From Streptococcus mitis B6 (lineage in GTDB: Bacteria; Bacillota; Bacilli; Lactobacillales; Streptococcaceae), in assembly GCF_000027165.1 (NCBI RefSeq), contig NC_013853.1:1860001-1924000 (forward strand): a stretch of 64,000 bases of DNA, given 5' to 3'. Of this stretch, positions 35,048 to 45,093 are shown piece by piece. Position numbers and translations under genes: made by a program. The notes below the pieces were generated by a model, which was not told where the DNA came from, ran no database searches, and was given only the letters and a program-made list of their open reading frames with translations. The number at the start of each line of letters is the position of its first letter. The stretch's first letter is position 1.

Positions 35048-36808
35048 TTATTCTTCTGCTTCGTCTTCTGTAAATTGACTGTTGTAGAGGTCAGCGTAGA
35101 AACCAGCTTGCGCCATCAGCTCATCATGATTTCCTTGCTCGATGATATTCCCATCTTTCATAACAAGAATCAGATCAGCATTTCGGATGGTTGACAAGCG
35201 GTGGGCGATGACAAAGGAAGTTCTGCCTTCCATCAATCGGTCCATAGCTTTCTGGATCAATTCCTCTGTACGGGTATCAACAGAAGAAGTCGCCTCATCT
35301 AGAATTAGGAGTGGAGCATCTTTCAGCAAAGCACGAGCAATGGTCAAGAGTTGTTTTTGCCCGACAGACAAGTTCACTGTATCATCCAAGACGGTATCGT
35401 AACCATCTGGTAGGGTCATGATAAAGTGGTGAATCCCTACAGCCTTGCTGGCTTCAATCACACGCTCATCACTAATACCTGTTTGGTTATAGATAAGATT
35501 GTCGCGAATGGTTCCTTCAAAGAGCCAAGTGTCCTGCAAGACCATTGAAAAGGCATCGTGTACTTCCGAACGCTTCATCTCCTTGGTATCCACACCATCA
35601 ATGCGAATACTTCCCTTATCAATCTCATAGAACTTCATCAAAAGATTGACAATAGTTGTCTTACCAGCTCCGGTCGGTCCGACAATCGCAACCTTTTGAC
35701 CTGCATGAGCCGTCGCAGAAAAGTCATGGATAATGGTTCGCTCTGGTGTATAACCAAAGGAGACTCGATCAAAGACTACTTGACCTTTCATATCGCTCAA
35801 TTGTCTTTCTTTATGGGATTCATCTTTCATCTCCTCTTCAGCTAAGAATTCGAAGACACGCCCCATGGCTGCGCTAGCCTGCTGCAAACTAGTAATCCCT
35901 TGGGCGATTTGCGAAAGGGGCTGAGAAAAGATACGCACGTAAGCCATAAAGGCAACGATAATCCCGATACTGATCTGCCCATTTAAGGCCAAGGCTGCAC
36001 CAACGATAATCACCAAGGCATAGCTAAAGTTCCCAATAAACATCATAATCGGCATCATAATCCCTGAAATAAACTGAGATTTCCAGATACTATCATACAG
36101 ACGATTGTTTAATTTCGCAAACTCTTCTTTCGTACTCTCGATGGCATTGTAACTGGTCACCACATTATGGCCAGAGTACATTTCCTCCACATAGCCATTG
36201 ACAGCTGCCAAATCCTGTTGCTGACTCTTAAAAAAGCCCTGTGATTTGCCCATAAAGACAGACACGAAAACAAAACCAATAAGTGTTGACACAACCGTCA
36301 CCAAGGCTAAAATCCAGTTCATCCCAAACATGGTTACCAAGACTGCCACGACCAGTAAACTAGATGAAAGAACTGTTCCCAGACTTTGATTAAGGGACTG
36401 GGCTGCAGTGTCAACGTCATTGGTTACACGAGACAAAGTATCCCCCTGAGAGTGTCCATCAAAATATCCTAATGGTAGGCTATTGATTTTCTCTGCAATA
36501 GCTCTTCTTAAACGCTCTGAAAAACGTTGAATAGCTGTTGTAAACAGAAATGCCTGCAAATAATTTGATAGAAGCCCAATTACATAGATGACGGCCAAAA
36601 AACCACCAATAGCTGCAACCGCCACGACATCCACACTTGTTTCCAGACCACTGGCAATGATATTGGTCATTTCCTTGATGCGAGTTGGACCATATACAGT
36701 AATGATATTGGATAGGATTGTTGCTAGAAAGGCTATCAGAAGGGCAAACTGGAGACCTGCAAGATAGGGTTTACTCTGTTTCCAGAGAGACATTTTTTTA
36801 TTTTCCAT
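35048..36808 (-). CDS. ABC transporter, permease-ATPase fusion (second subunit)
   Basis: A 586-residue exporter half-transporter. The N-terminal membrane domain has about six helices (about 1-310). The ATPase has Walker A VAIVGPTGAGKTTIVN near 374, signature NLSVGQKQLLTIARAL near 480 and Walker B LLILDEATSSVDTR near 500. The start is ATG 36808 with AAGGAGG upstream, overlapping the preceding exporter gene by 11 bp. The two half-transporters probably form a heterodimer that exports drugs or peptides, under MarR control. Confidence 0.93.
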   Translation of the reverse strand: MENKKMSLWKQSKPYLAGLQFALLIAFLATILSNIITVYGPTRIKEMTNIIASGLETSVDVVAVAAIGGFLAVIYVIGLLSNYLQAFLFTTAIQRFSERLRRAIAEKINSLPLGYFDGHSQGDTLSRVTNDVDTAAQSLNQSLGTVLSSSLLVVAVLVTMFGMNWILALVTVVSTLIGFVFVSVFMGKSQGFFKSQQQDLAAVNGYVEEMYSGHNVVTSYNAIESTKEEFAKLNNRLYDSIWKSQFISGIMMPIMMFIGNFSYALVIIVGAALALNGQISIGIIVAFMAYVRIFSQPLSQIAQGITSLQQASAAMGRVFEFLAEEEMKDESHKERQLSDMKGQVVFDRVSFGYTPERTIIHDFSATAHAGQKVAIVGPTGAGKTTIVNLLMKFYEIDKGSIRIDGVDTKEMKRSEVHDAFSMVLQDTWLFEGTIRDNLIYNQTGISDERVIEASKAVGIHHFIMTLPDGYDTVLDDTVNLSVGQKQLLTIARALLKDAPLLILDEATSSVDTRTEELIQKAMDRLMEGRTSFVIAHRLSTIRNADLILVMKDGNIIEQGNHDELMAQAGFYADLYNSQFTEDEAEE

Positions 36809-38567
36809 GTTCCAATTCCTCCTTCGATAGTTGTGAATAGGCAATTTCTTGGTAAACTTCGTTATTAGCTAGAAGTTCCTTGTGGGTGCCTTGCCCCACG
36901 ACTTTCCCTTGATCCAAGACCAAAATCAAATCTGCATCCATAATCGTTGAAATGCGCTGTGCAACAATGAGCTTGGTCATAGACTTTGTTTTCTCTGCTA
37001 GCTCTTGGCGTAGGACACGGTCTGTCTTGTAGTCCAAGGCTGAGAAGGAGTCATCAAAGATGAGGATTTCTGGCTTCCGAACTAAGGCACGCGCAATTGC
37101 CAGACGCTGTCTCTGACCACCTGAGAAGTTGGTTCCTCCTTGGGCCACTTCTGAGGCCAAGCCCGCTTCCTTGTCTTCGATAAAGTTTTTAGACTGGGCC
37201 AACTCCAAAGCTTGCCACATAGCCTGCTCACTAAGTGGTGTTTCTTGACTCTGTCCAAAGTCTAGATTACCCTTGACATCACCTGAAAAAAGAACTGCTT
37301 TCTGAGGAATATAACCAACCTTGTTGCGCAAATCTTCTAAGGCATAGTCTTGAACATTGACACCGTCTACAAGAATTTCTCCTGCTGATACGTCGTAAAA
37401 ACGTGGAATCAGATTGACCAGAGTAGATTTACCAGAACCTGTTGACCCAATAAAGGCCACTGTTTGACCAGCTTCTGCTTTAAAGCTAACATTCTCAATA
37501 ACCGCCTCCGAATTTGCCGCATAGCGGAAGGTCACATCCTTAAATTCGACCTGACCTTTGAGGTTTTCATCAGCCAGCTGCACTTGAGCAGGGTTTTGGA
37601 TAGAAGAATGCAAATCTAAAACTTGATTAATGCGCTTGGCAGAGACCATAGTTCGGGGAAGAACGATGAAGAGTGCTCCCATGAGAAGGAAGCCCATGAC
37701 AACCTGCATAGCATAAGACATGAAAACAATCATGTCACTAAAGAGAGGCAGACGCGCTATCGGAGCAGCGTCGTTAATCACATAGGCCCCAATCCAGTAA
37801 ATCGCCACACTCAAACCACTTGAAATCCCCATCATGATAGGGTTCAAAATAGCCATAAGACGGTTGACAAACAAATTCAAGCGTGTCAATTCATCATTTG
37901 CTGCTGCAAATTTTTCATTTTGGTATTCTTCAGCATTGTAGGCGCGAACAACACGAATACCTGTTAAACTCTCACGAGTGATACTGTTCAGTTTATCAGT
38001 CAAACTTTGAATCAAGGACTGTTTTGGAAAGGCTAGCGTCATCAAAACGGTCGTCATCAAAACATTGACAATCACTGCTACAAGAACGGCCCAGAGCCAG
38101 TATTCTGAATGGCCTAAAATCTTCCCGATAGCCCAGATAGCCATAATCGGACCACGCGTTACCACTTGCAAGCCCATGGTAATCAACATTTGAACTTGAG
38201 TAATGTCATTGGTAGTACGCGTCAAGAGACTGGGAATAGAGAATTTCTTAATCTCTGTCTGCGAGTAATCCAAAACTCGGTTAAAAATATCACTTCTCAA
38301 CCTACTAGTATAAGAAGCCGCCACTCGGGATGCAAAAAATCCAACTGCAACTACGGACAAGAAGGCAAGAAAGGACATTCCCACCATCATGCTTGCCGGC
38401 TGCCACAACTCATCTAAATTAGTTCCTTGACTACCTAGCAAATCCGTAATTTTCGAGATATAGGTCGGCACTTCCAACTCTAGATAGACCGAAAAACAAG
38501 TAAAGAGAATGGCTAGTAAAATCATCCCCCATTCTTTTCTACTAATTCGTTTAGCTAATTTCTTCAT
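36798..38567 (-). CDS. ABC transporter, permease-ATPase fusion (first subunit)
   Basis: A 589-residue half-transporter with an N-terminal six-helix membrane domain and a C-terminal ATPase. Walker A is FIGSTGSGKSTLVN near 374, signature TNFSGGQRQRLAIARAL near 477 and Walker B ILIFDDSFSALDYK near 500. Walker B ends Asp-Asp where a catalytic Glu is usual (LLILDE in the partner). This gives one degenerate site, as in known heterodimeric ABC exporters. It overlaps the MarR gene upstream by 17 bp and the partner gene downstream by 11 bp. Confidence 0.93.
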   Translation of the reverse strand: MKKLAKRISRKEWGMILLAILFTCFSVYLELEVPTYISKITDLLGSQGTNLDELWQPASMMVGMSFLAFLSVVAVGFFASRVAASYTSRLRSDIFNRVLDYSQTEIKKFSIPSLLTRTTNDITQVQMLITMGLQVVTRGPIMAIWAIGKILGHSEYWLWAVLVAVIVNVLMTTVLMTLAFPKQSLIQSLTDKLNSITRESLTGIRVVRAYNAEEYQNEKFAAANDELTRLNLFVNRLMAILNPIMMGISSGLSVAIYWIGAYVINDAAPIARLPLFSDMIVFMSYAMQVVMGFLLMGALFIVLPRTMVSAKRINQVLDLHSSIQNPAQVQLADENLKGQVEFKDVTFRYAANSEAVIENVSFKAEAGQTVAFIGSTGSGKSTLVNLIPRFYDVSAGEILVDGVNVQDYALEDLRNKVGYIPQKAVLFSGDVKGNLDFGQSQETPLSEQAMWQALELAQSKNFIEDKEAGLASEVAQGGTNFSGGQRQRLAIARALVRKPEILIFDDSFSALDYKTDRVLRQELAEKTKSMTKLIVAQRISTIMDADLILVLDQGKVVGQGTHKELLANNEVYQEIAYSQLSKEELEHGK

Positions 38568-39012
38568 TATCTCCTCCTATTCTCTTGATATTTGCCTGTA
38601 GTTGAGCCAGGACTTTCTCAAAAATCAGTAATTCATCTTCATCTACGTCTTCTATCAACTGCTTGTCAATGCGTTCAAAGAAGGCCTTAACTTGCTGCAT
38701 TTGAGAACGAGATTTGTCCGTCAGACGAACAAACTTAGCCCGCTTATCAACAGGACTCGCCTCCAACTCCACCAAACCATTTTGCACCATACGCTTGACC
38801 AAATTACTAGCAACAGACTTGCTAATATTGAGTTCTTGTTCAATATCCTTGATGAGCGTTAATTCTTGTTCATGCTCACGCCAACCTAAAAAACGCAGGA
38901 CTTGTCCTTGAGGCCCACCCATAAATTCAATGCCACAACGTTTGGCTTCCTTTTGTACCATCAGATGTACCTGGTGTCCAAAACGTTTTAAAATCAACAT
39001 CGGTTTATCCAT
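38551..39012 (-). CDS. MarR-family transcriptional regulator
   Basis: A 153-residue winged-helix regulator. The DNA-recognition region is QELNISKSVASNLVKRMVQNG near 66-86, with the wing and basic segment VDKRAKFVRLTDKS near 94. It is the first gene of an operon with two ABC half-transporters and overlaps the first by 17 bp. Three copies of a 16-bp imperfect palindrome around its promoter suggest autorepression relieved by a transported compound. The ligand is unknown. Confidence 0.92.
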   Translation of the reverse strand: MDKPMLILKRFGHQVHLMVQKEAKRCGIEFMGGPQGQVLRFLGWREHEQELTLIKDIEQELNISKSVASNLVKRMVQNGLVELEASPVDKRAKFVRLTDKSRSQMQQVKAFFERIDKQLIEDVDEDELLIFEKVLAQLQANIKRIGGDNEEIS

Positions 39013-39039
39013 ACTTACTCCTTTCTAACCATTGTATTT

Positions 39040-39127
39040 GGTTCTCCTGAGAACTAAATAAGTTTCCATGAGAACTATTTTACCACTTTGAAAAGGGATG
39101 TCAAGAAAAAAAGTTTCCTAGAGAACT
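39040..39127 (-). promoter_or_regulatory. Promoter and three MarR operator-like repeats
   Basis: Promoter on the minus strand: TTGACA (39099-39104), 16-bp spacer, TAAAAT (39077-39082). Plus-strand repeats: GGTTCTCCTGAGAACT (39040-39055), AGTTTCCATGAGAACT (39061-39076) and AGTTTCCTAGAGAACT (39112-39127). One ends at the base next to the -10, one lies just upstream of the -35, and one lies 21 bp further downstream. Confidence 0.75.
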
Positions 39128-39140
39128 ATTTTCTTGATTC

Positions 39141-39172
39141 AAAAAATCCCAAGTGATTTTTCACTTAGGATC
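39141..39172 (-). terminator. Terminator of yebC
   Basis: Minus strand: ATCC-t-AAGTGA / TCACTT-g-GGAT hairpin followed by TTTTTTG. Confidence 0.85.
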
Positions 39173-39189
39173 ATGTTCTCTAGGTTAAA

Positions 39190-39906
39190 TTAGAATCCGT
39201 CTACGTTTGTGTAGATCTTTTGTACGTCTTCGTCGTCTTCAAGAACGCTGTAAAGTTTTTCAAAGGTTTCAAGGTCATCGCCTGACAATTCCACTTCTGA
39301 CTGAGGAATCATTTCCAATTCAGTCACTTGGAATTCTTCGATACCTGACTCACGAAGGGCAACAATAGCCTTATGAAGGTCAGTTGGAGCTGTGTAAACT
39401 GTGATTGTCCCTTCTTCTGCTTCTACATCATCCACATCCACATCTGCTTCTAGCAATTGCTCAAAGACTGAGTCCGCATCTTCACCTGCAAATACGATAA
39501 CACCTTTGTTATCAAATAGGTAAGAAACCGAACCTGAAGCACCCATGTTTCCGCCGTTTTTACCAAAGGCTGCACGGACATTGGCCGCTGTACGGTTGAC
39601 ATTTGAAGTCAAAGTATCCACGATCAGCATAGAACCATTTGGTCCAAAACCTTCGTAACGTCCTTCTGTAAAGGTTTCGTCTGTATTTCCTTTAGCCTTA
39701 TCCAAAGCCTTATCGATAACGTGTTTTGGCACTTGGGCTTGTTTAGCACGGTCGATAACGAACTTCAAGGCTGAGTTTGATTCTGGATCTGGATCACCTT
39801 TTTTAGCTGCTACATAGATTTCTACACCAAATTTTGCATATACTTTAGAGTTAGCTCCATCTTTAGCCGTTTTCTTGGCTACGATATTGGCCCATTTACG
39901 TCCCAT
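39190..39906 (-). CDS. yebC: YebC/TACO1-family protein
   Basis: A 238-residue cytoplasmic protein of the YebC/PmpR/TACO1 family. Members act as transcription regulators or help ribosomes through difficult motifs. Signatures: [20 protein letters not shown] at the N-terminus, [19 protein letters not shown] near 85 and [16 protein letters not shown] near 122. It is monocistronic, with a terminator directly after the stop. Confidence 0.92.
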   Translation of the reverse strand: MGRKWANIVAKKTAKDGANSKVYAKFGVEIYVAAKKGDPDPESNSALKFVIDRAKQAQVPKHVIDKALDKAKGNTDETFTEGRYEGFGPNGSMLIVDTLTSNVNRTAANVRAAFGKNGGNMGASGSVSYLFDNKGVIVFAGEDADSVFEQLLEADVDVDDVEAEEGTITVYTAPTDLHKAIVALRESGIEEFQVTELEMIPQSEVELSGDDLETFEKLYSVLEDDEDVQKIYTNVDGF

Positions 39907-40002
39907 TAGGAATCTCCTTTTTTCACATTTTAATCTTTCTTATTATAACACAAGTTTTTTCGATTTTCACTAGAGGAAATGGATTTTATTTAGCAAATAC
40001 AG

Positions 40003-41373
40003 CTAGGATTGCACTTTTGTTGCCAAGATAGCCTTGCCTTCTTTTATCAAAGGGTGACGAAACAGTGAGAAATACAGTTGGATAGTCATGGCAACCCAGA
40101 TGAGGGGTTCGCAAAGGATAACTCCCTTATAGCCTGCCCAAGGGATAATCCAGACCACAAAAGCAATTTTCCCGATTAATTCGATAAAACTGGAAACCAG
40201 AGGAAGAATCTTTTGCCCCAAGCCCTGCAAACAATTACGATAAATCAACAAGAGACTCAAAATAGGATAAAAGGCTGAACTGATTTGCAGATAGAGACTG
40301 CCATTTTCTATCAAGTAACCATCTGTCGAACTAGCCAAGAAAGAAACCAAGGCTGGACTGGCAAAAAAGAGGAAGATACAAACAAAAACTGCCCAGGATA
40401 TACTTAAACGACTGCCGATTCGAAGGCCTTGAACAATGCGATCTAGGCGCTTAGCACCTAAATTCTGAGAATCAAAGGTCGTCATCGAAGCAGAAATAGC
40501 GGTCATGGGAAGAAGGGCGAAAGCCATAATGCGTCGTGCCGCTGTTTGAGCACTAATAATCACGGCTCCAAAAGTATTGACAGAAGACTGTAAAATCACA
40601 CTACCGATGGACACAATCGAACTCATCAAGCCCATAGCCAAACCTTGCTCCAAGAGATCGGAGTATAAGGCCTTGTCCCATTTGAAATGCTTGAGCTGAG
40701 GGAGTAGCTCAGGCACACTCTTACGGATGTAATAAAAGCAAAGAACCGCTGATAAGCCCTGCGAAATGATGGTGGCAAGTCCCGCGGATTGAACTCCAAG
40801 ATGCAATTGCGTAATAAAATAGAGATCCAGAACCACATTAACCAAGGCAGAGAAAATCAAAAAACCAAGCGCAGCAAGACTGTCCCCAATAGACCGCAAC
40901 AAGCCTGCAAAAAGATTATAGGCAAAGCTGACACCGACACAGGTCACAATCATAGAAATATATTGATAAGATTGAGGAAGAATTTCTGCAGGAGTATCTA
41001 GGTATTGCAAGAGAGGATACAAACCAAGAAAGCCAAGCAGCATCACTACAATACTCAAAAGGGCACCTAGTATCCAAGTGGCTGCTACTGCCTCCTTGAT
41101 TTTAGTGAAATTCCGAGCTCCATAATAGCGGGCAATGACAATTCCCATGCCATTGCCAACACCAAGAGTAAAACCTACAATCAGGTCAAAAATCGCTGTC
41201 GTCGCTCCTACTGCAGCCAAGGATTCTTGACCAAGAAAACGCCCAACAATCAAGACATCAGCAGTATTATAGAGCTGTTGAAAAATATTTGATAGCAGGA
41301 TTGGGAAGGCGAAGCTTAAGAGCGAAGGAAGAATAGGACCATGTATCAGGTCCACTGTTCGTTTTTTATTCAT
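40003..41373 (-). CDS. dinF: MATE-family efflux protein DinF
   Basis: A 456-residue polytopic membrane protein with about twelve helices and the MATE pattern (IHGPILPSLLSFAFPILLSN, then LYNTADVLIVGRFLG). It is the last gene of the cinA-recA-dinF cluster, which in pneumococcus is switched on by competence. A terminator-like hairpin separates it from recA, so dinF may be expressed at a lower level. In S. pneumoniae lytA follows; here yebC does. Confidence 0.9.
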   Translation of the reverse strand: MNKKRTVDLIHGPILPSLLSFAFPILLSNIFQQLYNTADVLIVGRFLGQESLAAVGATTAIFDLIVGFTLGVGNGMGIVIARYYGARNFTKIKEAVAATWILGALLSIVVMLLGFLGLYPLLQYLDTPAEILPQSYQYISMIVTCVGVSFAYNLFAGLLRSIGDSLAALGFLIFSALVNVVLDLYFITQLHLGVQSAGLATIISQGLSAVLCFYYIRKSVPELLPQLKHFKWDKALYSDLLEQGLAMGLMSSIVSIGSVILQSSVNTFGAVIISAQTAARRIMAFALLPMTAISASMTTFDSQNLGAKRLDRIVQGLRIGSRLSISWAVFVCIFLFFASPALVSFLASSTDGYLIENGSLYLQISSAFYPILSLLLIYRNCLQGLGQKILPLVSSFIELIGKIAFVVWIIPWAGYKGVILCEPLIWVAMTIQLYFSLFRHPLIKEGKAILATKVQS

Positions 41374-41452
41374 AAGGCTATTATATCAGCTTTCTAGATG
41401 AGCGACAAGAAACAGCAAACTATAGGCAATCTGAAATCTTGAACAAAGAATC

Positions 41453-41476
41453 GAAAAAGCAGTGGATTTCTCCACT
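41453..41476 (-). terminator. Hairpin terminator between recA and dinF
   Basis: Minus strand AGTGGA-gaaa-TCCACT followed by GCTTTTTC. The stem is short, so it may be leaky. Confidence 0.65.
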
Positions 41477-41487
41477 ACTTTGACAGC

Positions 41488-42642
41488 TTATTCTTCAATT
41501 TCGATTTCAAGCTCATCGCCTAGGTCAAGAGTTACTTCTTCATTCACAGAGTCTACTTGAGCTGCTTCATCTTTTTTGTTTTCAGCAGCTTCTTCTCCAT
41601 CAATCAAACCAAATTGAACACGGACTTGATGGTCAATCTCATCAAAGACTTCTGGGTTATCTGCCAAGTATTTCTTAGCATTTTCAGAACCTTGCCCGAT
41701 TTTCTCATCCTTGTAAGAGTACCAAGCTCCTGCTTTTTTGATGATATCCAAATCGCTTGCGATTTTCAAGAGTTCACCAGTCTTAGAAATCCCTTCTCCG
41801 TACATGATTTCAACGAAGGCTTCCTTAAATGGTGGAGCCACCTTGTTTTTCACGACCTTGATTTTGGTTTCTTTACCGACATTGGTATCTTTTTGGTCAC
41901 CAGTTCCCTTGATTTGTGTGCTTCCACGAACATCCAAACGGACTGATGCGTAGAATTTCAGAGCACGTCCACCAGGAGTTGTTTCTGGATTCCCAAACAT
42001 GACCCCAACTTTTTCACGCAATTGGTTGATAAAGATGGCAATTGTTTTGGTTTTATTGATAGAAGCACCAAGCTTACGCATGGCCTGGCTCATCATACGA
42101 GCCTGCAAACCAACGTGACTATCTCCAATATCGCCATCAATTTCCGCACGAGGTACAAGGGCAGCAACTGAATCGACCACAACAAGATCCACAGCACCTG
42201 AGTCAATCAATTTTCCTGCAATCTCAAGACCTTGCTCTCCTGAGTCTGGTTGTGACAAGAGCAATTCGTCAATATTGACACCAAGGGCCGCAGCATAAGC
42301 TGGATCGAGTGCATGTTCCGCATCGATAAAGGCAGCAATCCCACCTTCTTTTTGCGCTTGCGCAACTGCATGAAGGGCAACCGTTGTCTTACCAGATGAT
42401 TCTGGTCCATAGATTTCGATGATACGTCCTTTAGGATAACCACCTGAACCGAGGGCAATGTCAAGAGCCAAAGAACCTGAGCTCATCACTTGCACCTTTT
42501 GCTCGGCACGTTCACCCAAACGCATGATTGAACCCTTACCAAAGTCTTTCTCAATCAATTTAAGAGCGTCATTCAAGGCTTTTTCACGTTCAGCCCCGAA
42601 TTTTTTTGAAATTTCATCTAATTTTTTTGGTTTTTTCGCCAT
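41488..42642 (-). CDS. recA: Recombinase RecA
   Basis: A 384-residue recombinase needed for homologous recombination, SOS-type responses and transformation. Walker A is [15 protein letters not shown] near 80, Walker [14 protein letters not shown] near 156, and the L2-region block is [20 protein letters not shown] near 212. The C-terminus is acidic (ending [12 protein letters not shown]). It lies 54 bp after cinA on the same strand. Its promoter is shared with cinA through the cin-box, and possibly includes a separate one. Confidence 0.97.
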   Translation of the reverse strand: MAKKPKKLDEISKKFGAEREKALNDALKLIEKDFGKGSIMRLGERAEQKVQVMSSGSLALDIALGSGGYPKGRIIEIYGPESSGKTTVALHAVAQAQKEGGIAAFIDAEHALDPAYAAALGVNIDELLLSQPDSGEQGLEIAGKLIDSGAVDLVVVDSVAALVPRAEIDGDIGDSHVGLQARMMSQAMRKLGASINKTKTIAIFINQLREKVGVMFGNPETTPGGRALKFYASVRLDVRGSTQIKGTGDQKDTNVGKETKIKVVKNKVAPPFKEAFVEIMYGEGISKTGELLKIASDLDIIKKAGAWYSYKDEKIGQGSENAKKYLADNPEVFDEIDHQVRVQFGLIDGEEAAENKKDEAAQVDSVNEEVTLDLGDELEIEIEE

Positions 42643-42696
42643 TCTATTCTCCTACATTCTAATGGTCCTCAGACCTATCTACTATTATATCAAAAG

Positions 42697-43953
42697 TTAG
42701 TCACTTAATAAAGCCTTGCGAACTAGGTTAAAGGCATGCATAACCGCAATGTGACGTATATCTGCTCGGCTTCTGCCTCCAATATTGACCTTGATGACCT
42801 CAGTTCCTTGCTCCTGTGCCAAGCCTATGTAAACTGTCCCAGCTGGATGACCTTCTAGACTATCTGGCCCTGCTACTCCAGTCAAGCTAATGCCAAAATC
42901 AGACTGGGTCTTGATTCGTGCCTGTTCAGCCATCTTCTGTGCTGTAAATTCAGACACCACACCCTGTTCTTCCAAGTCCTTGACAGGAATATCCAATATC
43001 TTTGATTTCTCCTCCAAGCTATAGGTTACAAAACCACCCTTAAATATACTTGAAGCACCCGAAAAATCCGCTACTCTGGCTTGGAAAAGACCTGCCGTCA
43101 AACTCTCTGCAGCCGTGATAGTTTTCCCTTGTTTTTTCAGTTTTTCTACCACAATGCTGGCCAAGCTAGCCTCCTCTCCATAACCATAACAGAGGTCTCG
43201 TAAAGAAATTCCTTCGAAAGTCTGGCGGTCCAAGATTTGATTTTCCAAGATATCCAGCGCTTGATTCGCCTCTTCTTGACTGCTAGCCTTTGTTGACAGA
43301 CGCAGAGTGACTTCTCCTGTCTTAGCATAAGGGGCCAAGGTCGGATCTGTTTGATTATCAATCAAATCAGACAAAATCGTAACCAACTGGCTCTCGCCAA
43401 TTCCAAAGAAACGAAGAACTCGGGAATATAGCTTACTCCCTGTCATCAACTTGGGTAGAAGTTGGTTTAAGACCATGGGTTTCAATTCACTTGGTGGACC
43501 GGGAAGGACGACATAGGTCACTCCATCGACTTCCAAAATGCCTCCCACAGCCAGTCCTGTTTCGTTGGGCAGTGGAGTCGCTCCTTCTACAATTTGAGCT
43601 TGTCTTTCGTTATTTGGTGTTCGGGCATAGTCTGGTCGCTGGGCAAAAAAGACATCTAACTTCTCCTGAGCCTGAGGATCGAAGACTAATTCTTTCCCTA
43701 AAAATTTAGCTAGGGTTTGTTTGGTCAAATCGTCCTCAGTTGGTCCCAAACCACCTGTTAAAATCACCAGACTACTACGTTGACTGGCAATCTCAAGCAA
43801 AGACAAGAGACGAGCTTCATTGTCTCCCACAGCCGTCTGAAAATATACGTCTACTCCAATTTCTGCTAGTTTTTCTGATAAAAACTGAGCATTGGTATTG
43901 ACAATCTGTCCTGTCAAAATCTCTGTTCCAACAGCAATGATTTCTGCTTTCAT
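42697..43953 (-). CDS. cinA: Competence/damage-inducible protein CinA
   Basis: A 418-residue protein. The N-terminal domain is of molybdopterin-binding fold ([34 protein letters not shown]), and the C-terminal CinA amidase-like domain shows [15 protein letters not shown] near 280 and [14 protein letters not shown] near 350. Family activities include NMN deamidation and ADP-ribose hydrolysis; in streptococci CinA helps bring RecA to the membrane during transformation. The start is ATG 43953 after AGGAGG. The ComX cin-box 18 bp upstream shows competence control. Confidence 0.93.
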   Translation of the reverse strand: MKAEIIAVGTEILTGQIVNTNAQFLSEKLAEIGVDVYFQTAVGDNEARLLSLLEIASQRSSLVILTGGLGPTEDDLTKQTLAKFLGKELVFDPQAQEKLDVFFAQRPDYARTPNNERQAQIVEGATPLPNETGLAVGGILEVDGVTYVVLPGPPSELKPMVLNQLLPKLMTGSKLYSRVLRFFGIGESQLVTILSDLIDNQTDPTLAPYAKTGEVTLRLSTKASSQEEANQALDILENQILDRQTFEGISLRDLCYGYGEEASLASIVVEKLKKQGKTITAAESLTAGLFQARVADFSGASSIFKGGFVTYSLEEKSKILDIPVKDLEEQGVVSEFTAQKMAEQARIKTQSDFGISLTGVAGPDSLEGHPAGTVYIGLAQEQGTEVIKVNIGGRSRADIRHIAVMHAFNLVRKALLSD

Positions 43954-43970
43954 GTTTCCTCCTACCTATC

Positions 43971-43978
43971 TATTCGTA
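43971..43978 (-). promoter_or_regulatory. ComX (SigX) cin-box upstream of cinA
   Basis: Exact TACGAATA on the minus strand, preceded by a T/A-rich run, 17 bp before the cinA start codon. This octamer is the established recognition site of the alternative competence sigma factor in streptococci. Confidence 0.88.
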
Positions 43979-43986
43979 TTTTTTTG

Positions 43987-44016
43987 AAAAAATCGCAGGA
44001 AATTTCCCACGATTTT
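43987..44016 (-). terminator. Terminator of lytR
   Basis: Minus strand AAAATCG...CGATTTT stem containing GGGAAATTTCC, followed by a T-run. The T-run directly borders the cin-box region of cinA. Confidence 0.75.
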
Positions 44017-44030
44017 AACTATAAAATAGA

Positions 44031-45086
44031 TTATTCTACATCTTCTTGATTTGTTGTATTATTAATCGTACCTGTTCCCAAACCGATACCATTTTGGTTT
44101 CCAAAAACATCTTCATATAAGACTGCATTTGTCTCTAACTCTGTCACCTTTGGTTTATCAAGTGAGGTTCTCAAAAGATTCTGGATCTCTAACAAATGGT
44201 TAGCAGTTACGATTTGATAAGATGTCCCTTGCAATTCAGCATCTTCTCCTCGTAATTGTTGGGTTTCAATCGTTTTAAACGAGTCCTTGTAACCTAATAA
44301 GCTTGGAATACTTTTCGCAGATAGATCAATATTAGTCTGCATATTGGTACTTAGGGCTTTTAAGATAGATTGATAGTGACTAACACTATTCAAGCTAAGA
44401 ACTTTTTCAACCACCTTTTGAATGACTTCACGCTGACGTTTCTGACGTCCGTAGTCCCCTTCTGGGTCCTGGTAGCGCATGCGAGAATAAACAAGAGCTT
44501 CATCTCCATTTAGAGTTTGCTGCCCAACACCAATAGAAATGGTATTAAATTCCTCTTGGTCACTGATAGAAATCGGGAATCCTAGCGTGTTATTAACGGT
44601 AATTCCACCTACTGCATCAACCAATTGTTGCAATCCGTGCATATTGACCATAATATAGCGATCAATATGAATATTCATCATCTTCTGAATAGTTGAAATA
44701 GCCAACTCTGCACCACCATTGGCATAAGCAGCATTTAGTTTTTCTTCCTCAATCCGCCCATCTTTATGCTGAATTTTCGTCAAAATATCTCGCTCTAAAC
44801 TCAACATTGTTGTCTTTTTCGTGTGCGGATTAACCGTCAAGAGAATCATAGAATCACTATTTCCCTCCCAAGGGTCCGTTCGTTCCACGTTTCCAGTATC
44901 AACCCCCATCAAAAGAATCGTTAAGGGTTCAGTCGCCTCAATAACATTGGTTTCTTCCCCAATTTTTTTATAGGTCCGTGATAAAGTTTCTGTTCCTTGT
45001 TGATAAATCGTATAAGCAAAAACACCCACACCCAAAACTGTCACTGCTAGAAAAGCTAGCACCATTCCAATAATTTTTTTAACCAT
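44031..45086 (-). CDS. lytR: LytR-CpsA-Psr (LCP) family protein
   Basis: A 351-residue membrane-anchored protein. The N-terminal helix IIGMVLAFLAVTVLGVGVFA is followed by an extracellular LCP domain beginning LTILLMGVDTGN near 56, with SDSMILLTVNP, MLSLERDI and YSRMRYQDPEGDYGRQKRQR. LCP enzymes transfer polyprenyl-linked glycopolymers (teichoic acid, capsule) to peptidoglycan. It is the last gene of tsaE-GNAT-lytR, 7 bp behind the GNAT gene. Confidence 0.92.
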   Translation of the reverse strand: MVKKIIGMVLAFLAVTVLGVGVFAYTIYQQGTETLSRTYKKIGEETNVIEATEPLTILLMGVDTGNVERTDPWEGNSDSMILLTVNPHTKKTTMLSLERDILTKIQHKDGRIEEEKLNAAYANGGAELAISTIQKMMNIHIDRYIMVNMHGLQQLVDAVGGITVNNTLGFPISISDQEEFNTISIGVGQQTLNGDEALVYSRMRYQDPEGDYGRQKRQREVIQKVVEKVLSLNSVSHYQSILKALSTNMQTNIDLSAKSIPSLLGYKDSFKTIETQQLRGEDAELQGTSYQIVTANHLLEIQNLLRTSLDKPKVTELETNAVLYEDVFGNQNGIGLGTGTINNTTNQEDVE

Positions 45087-45093
45087 ATTTCTA

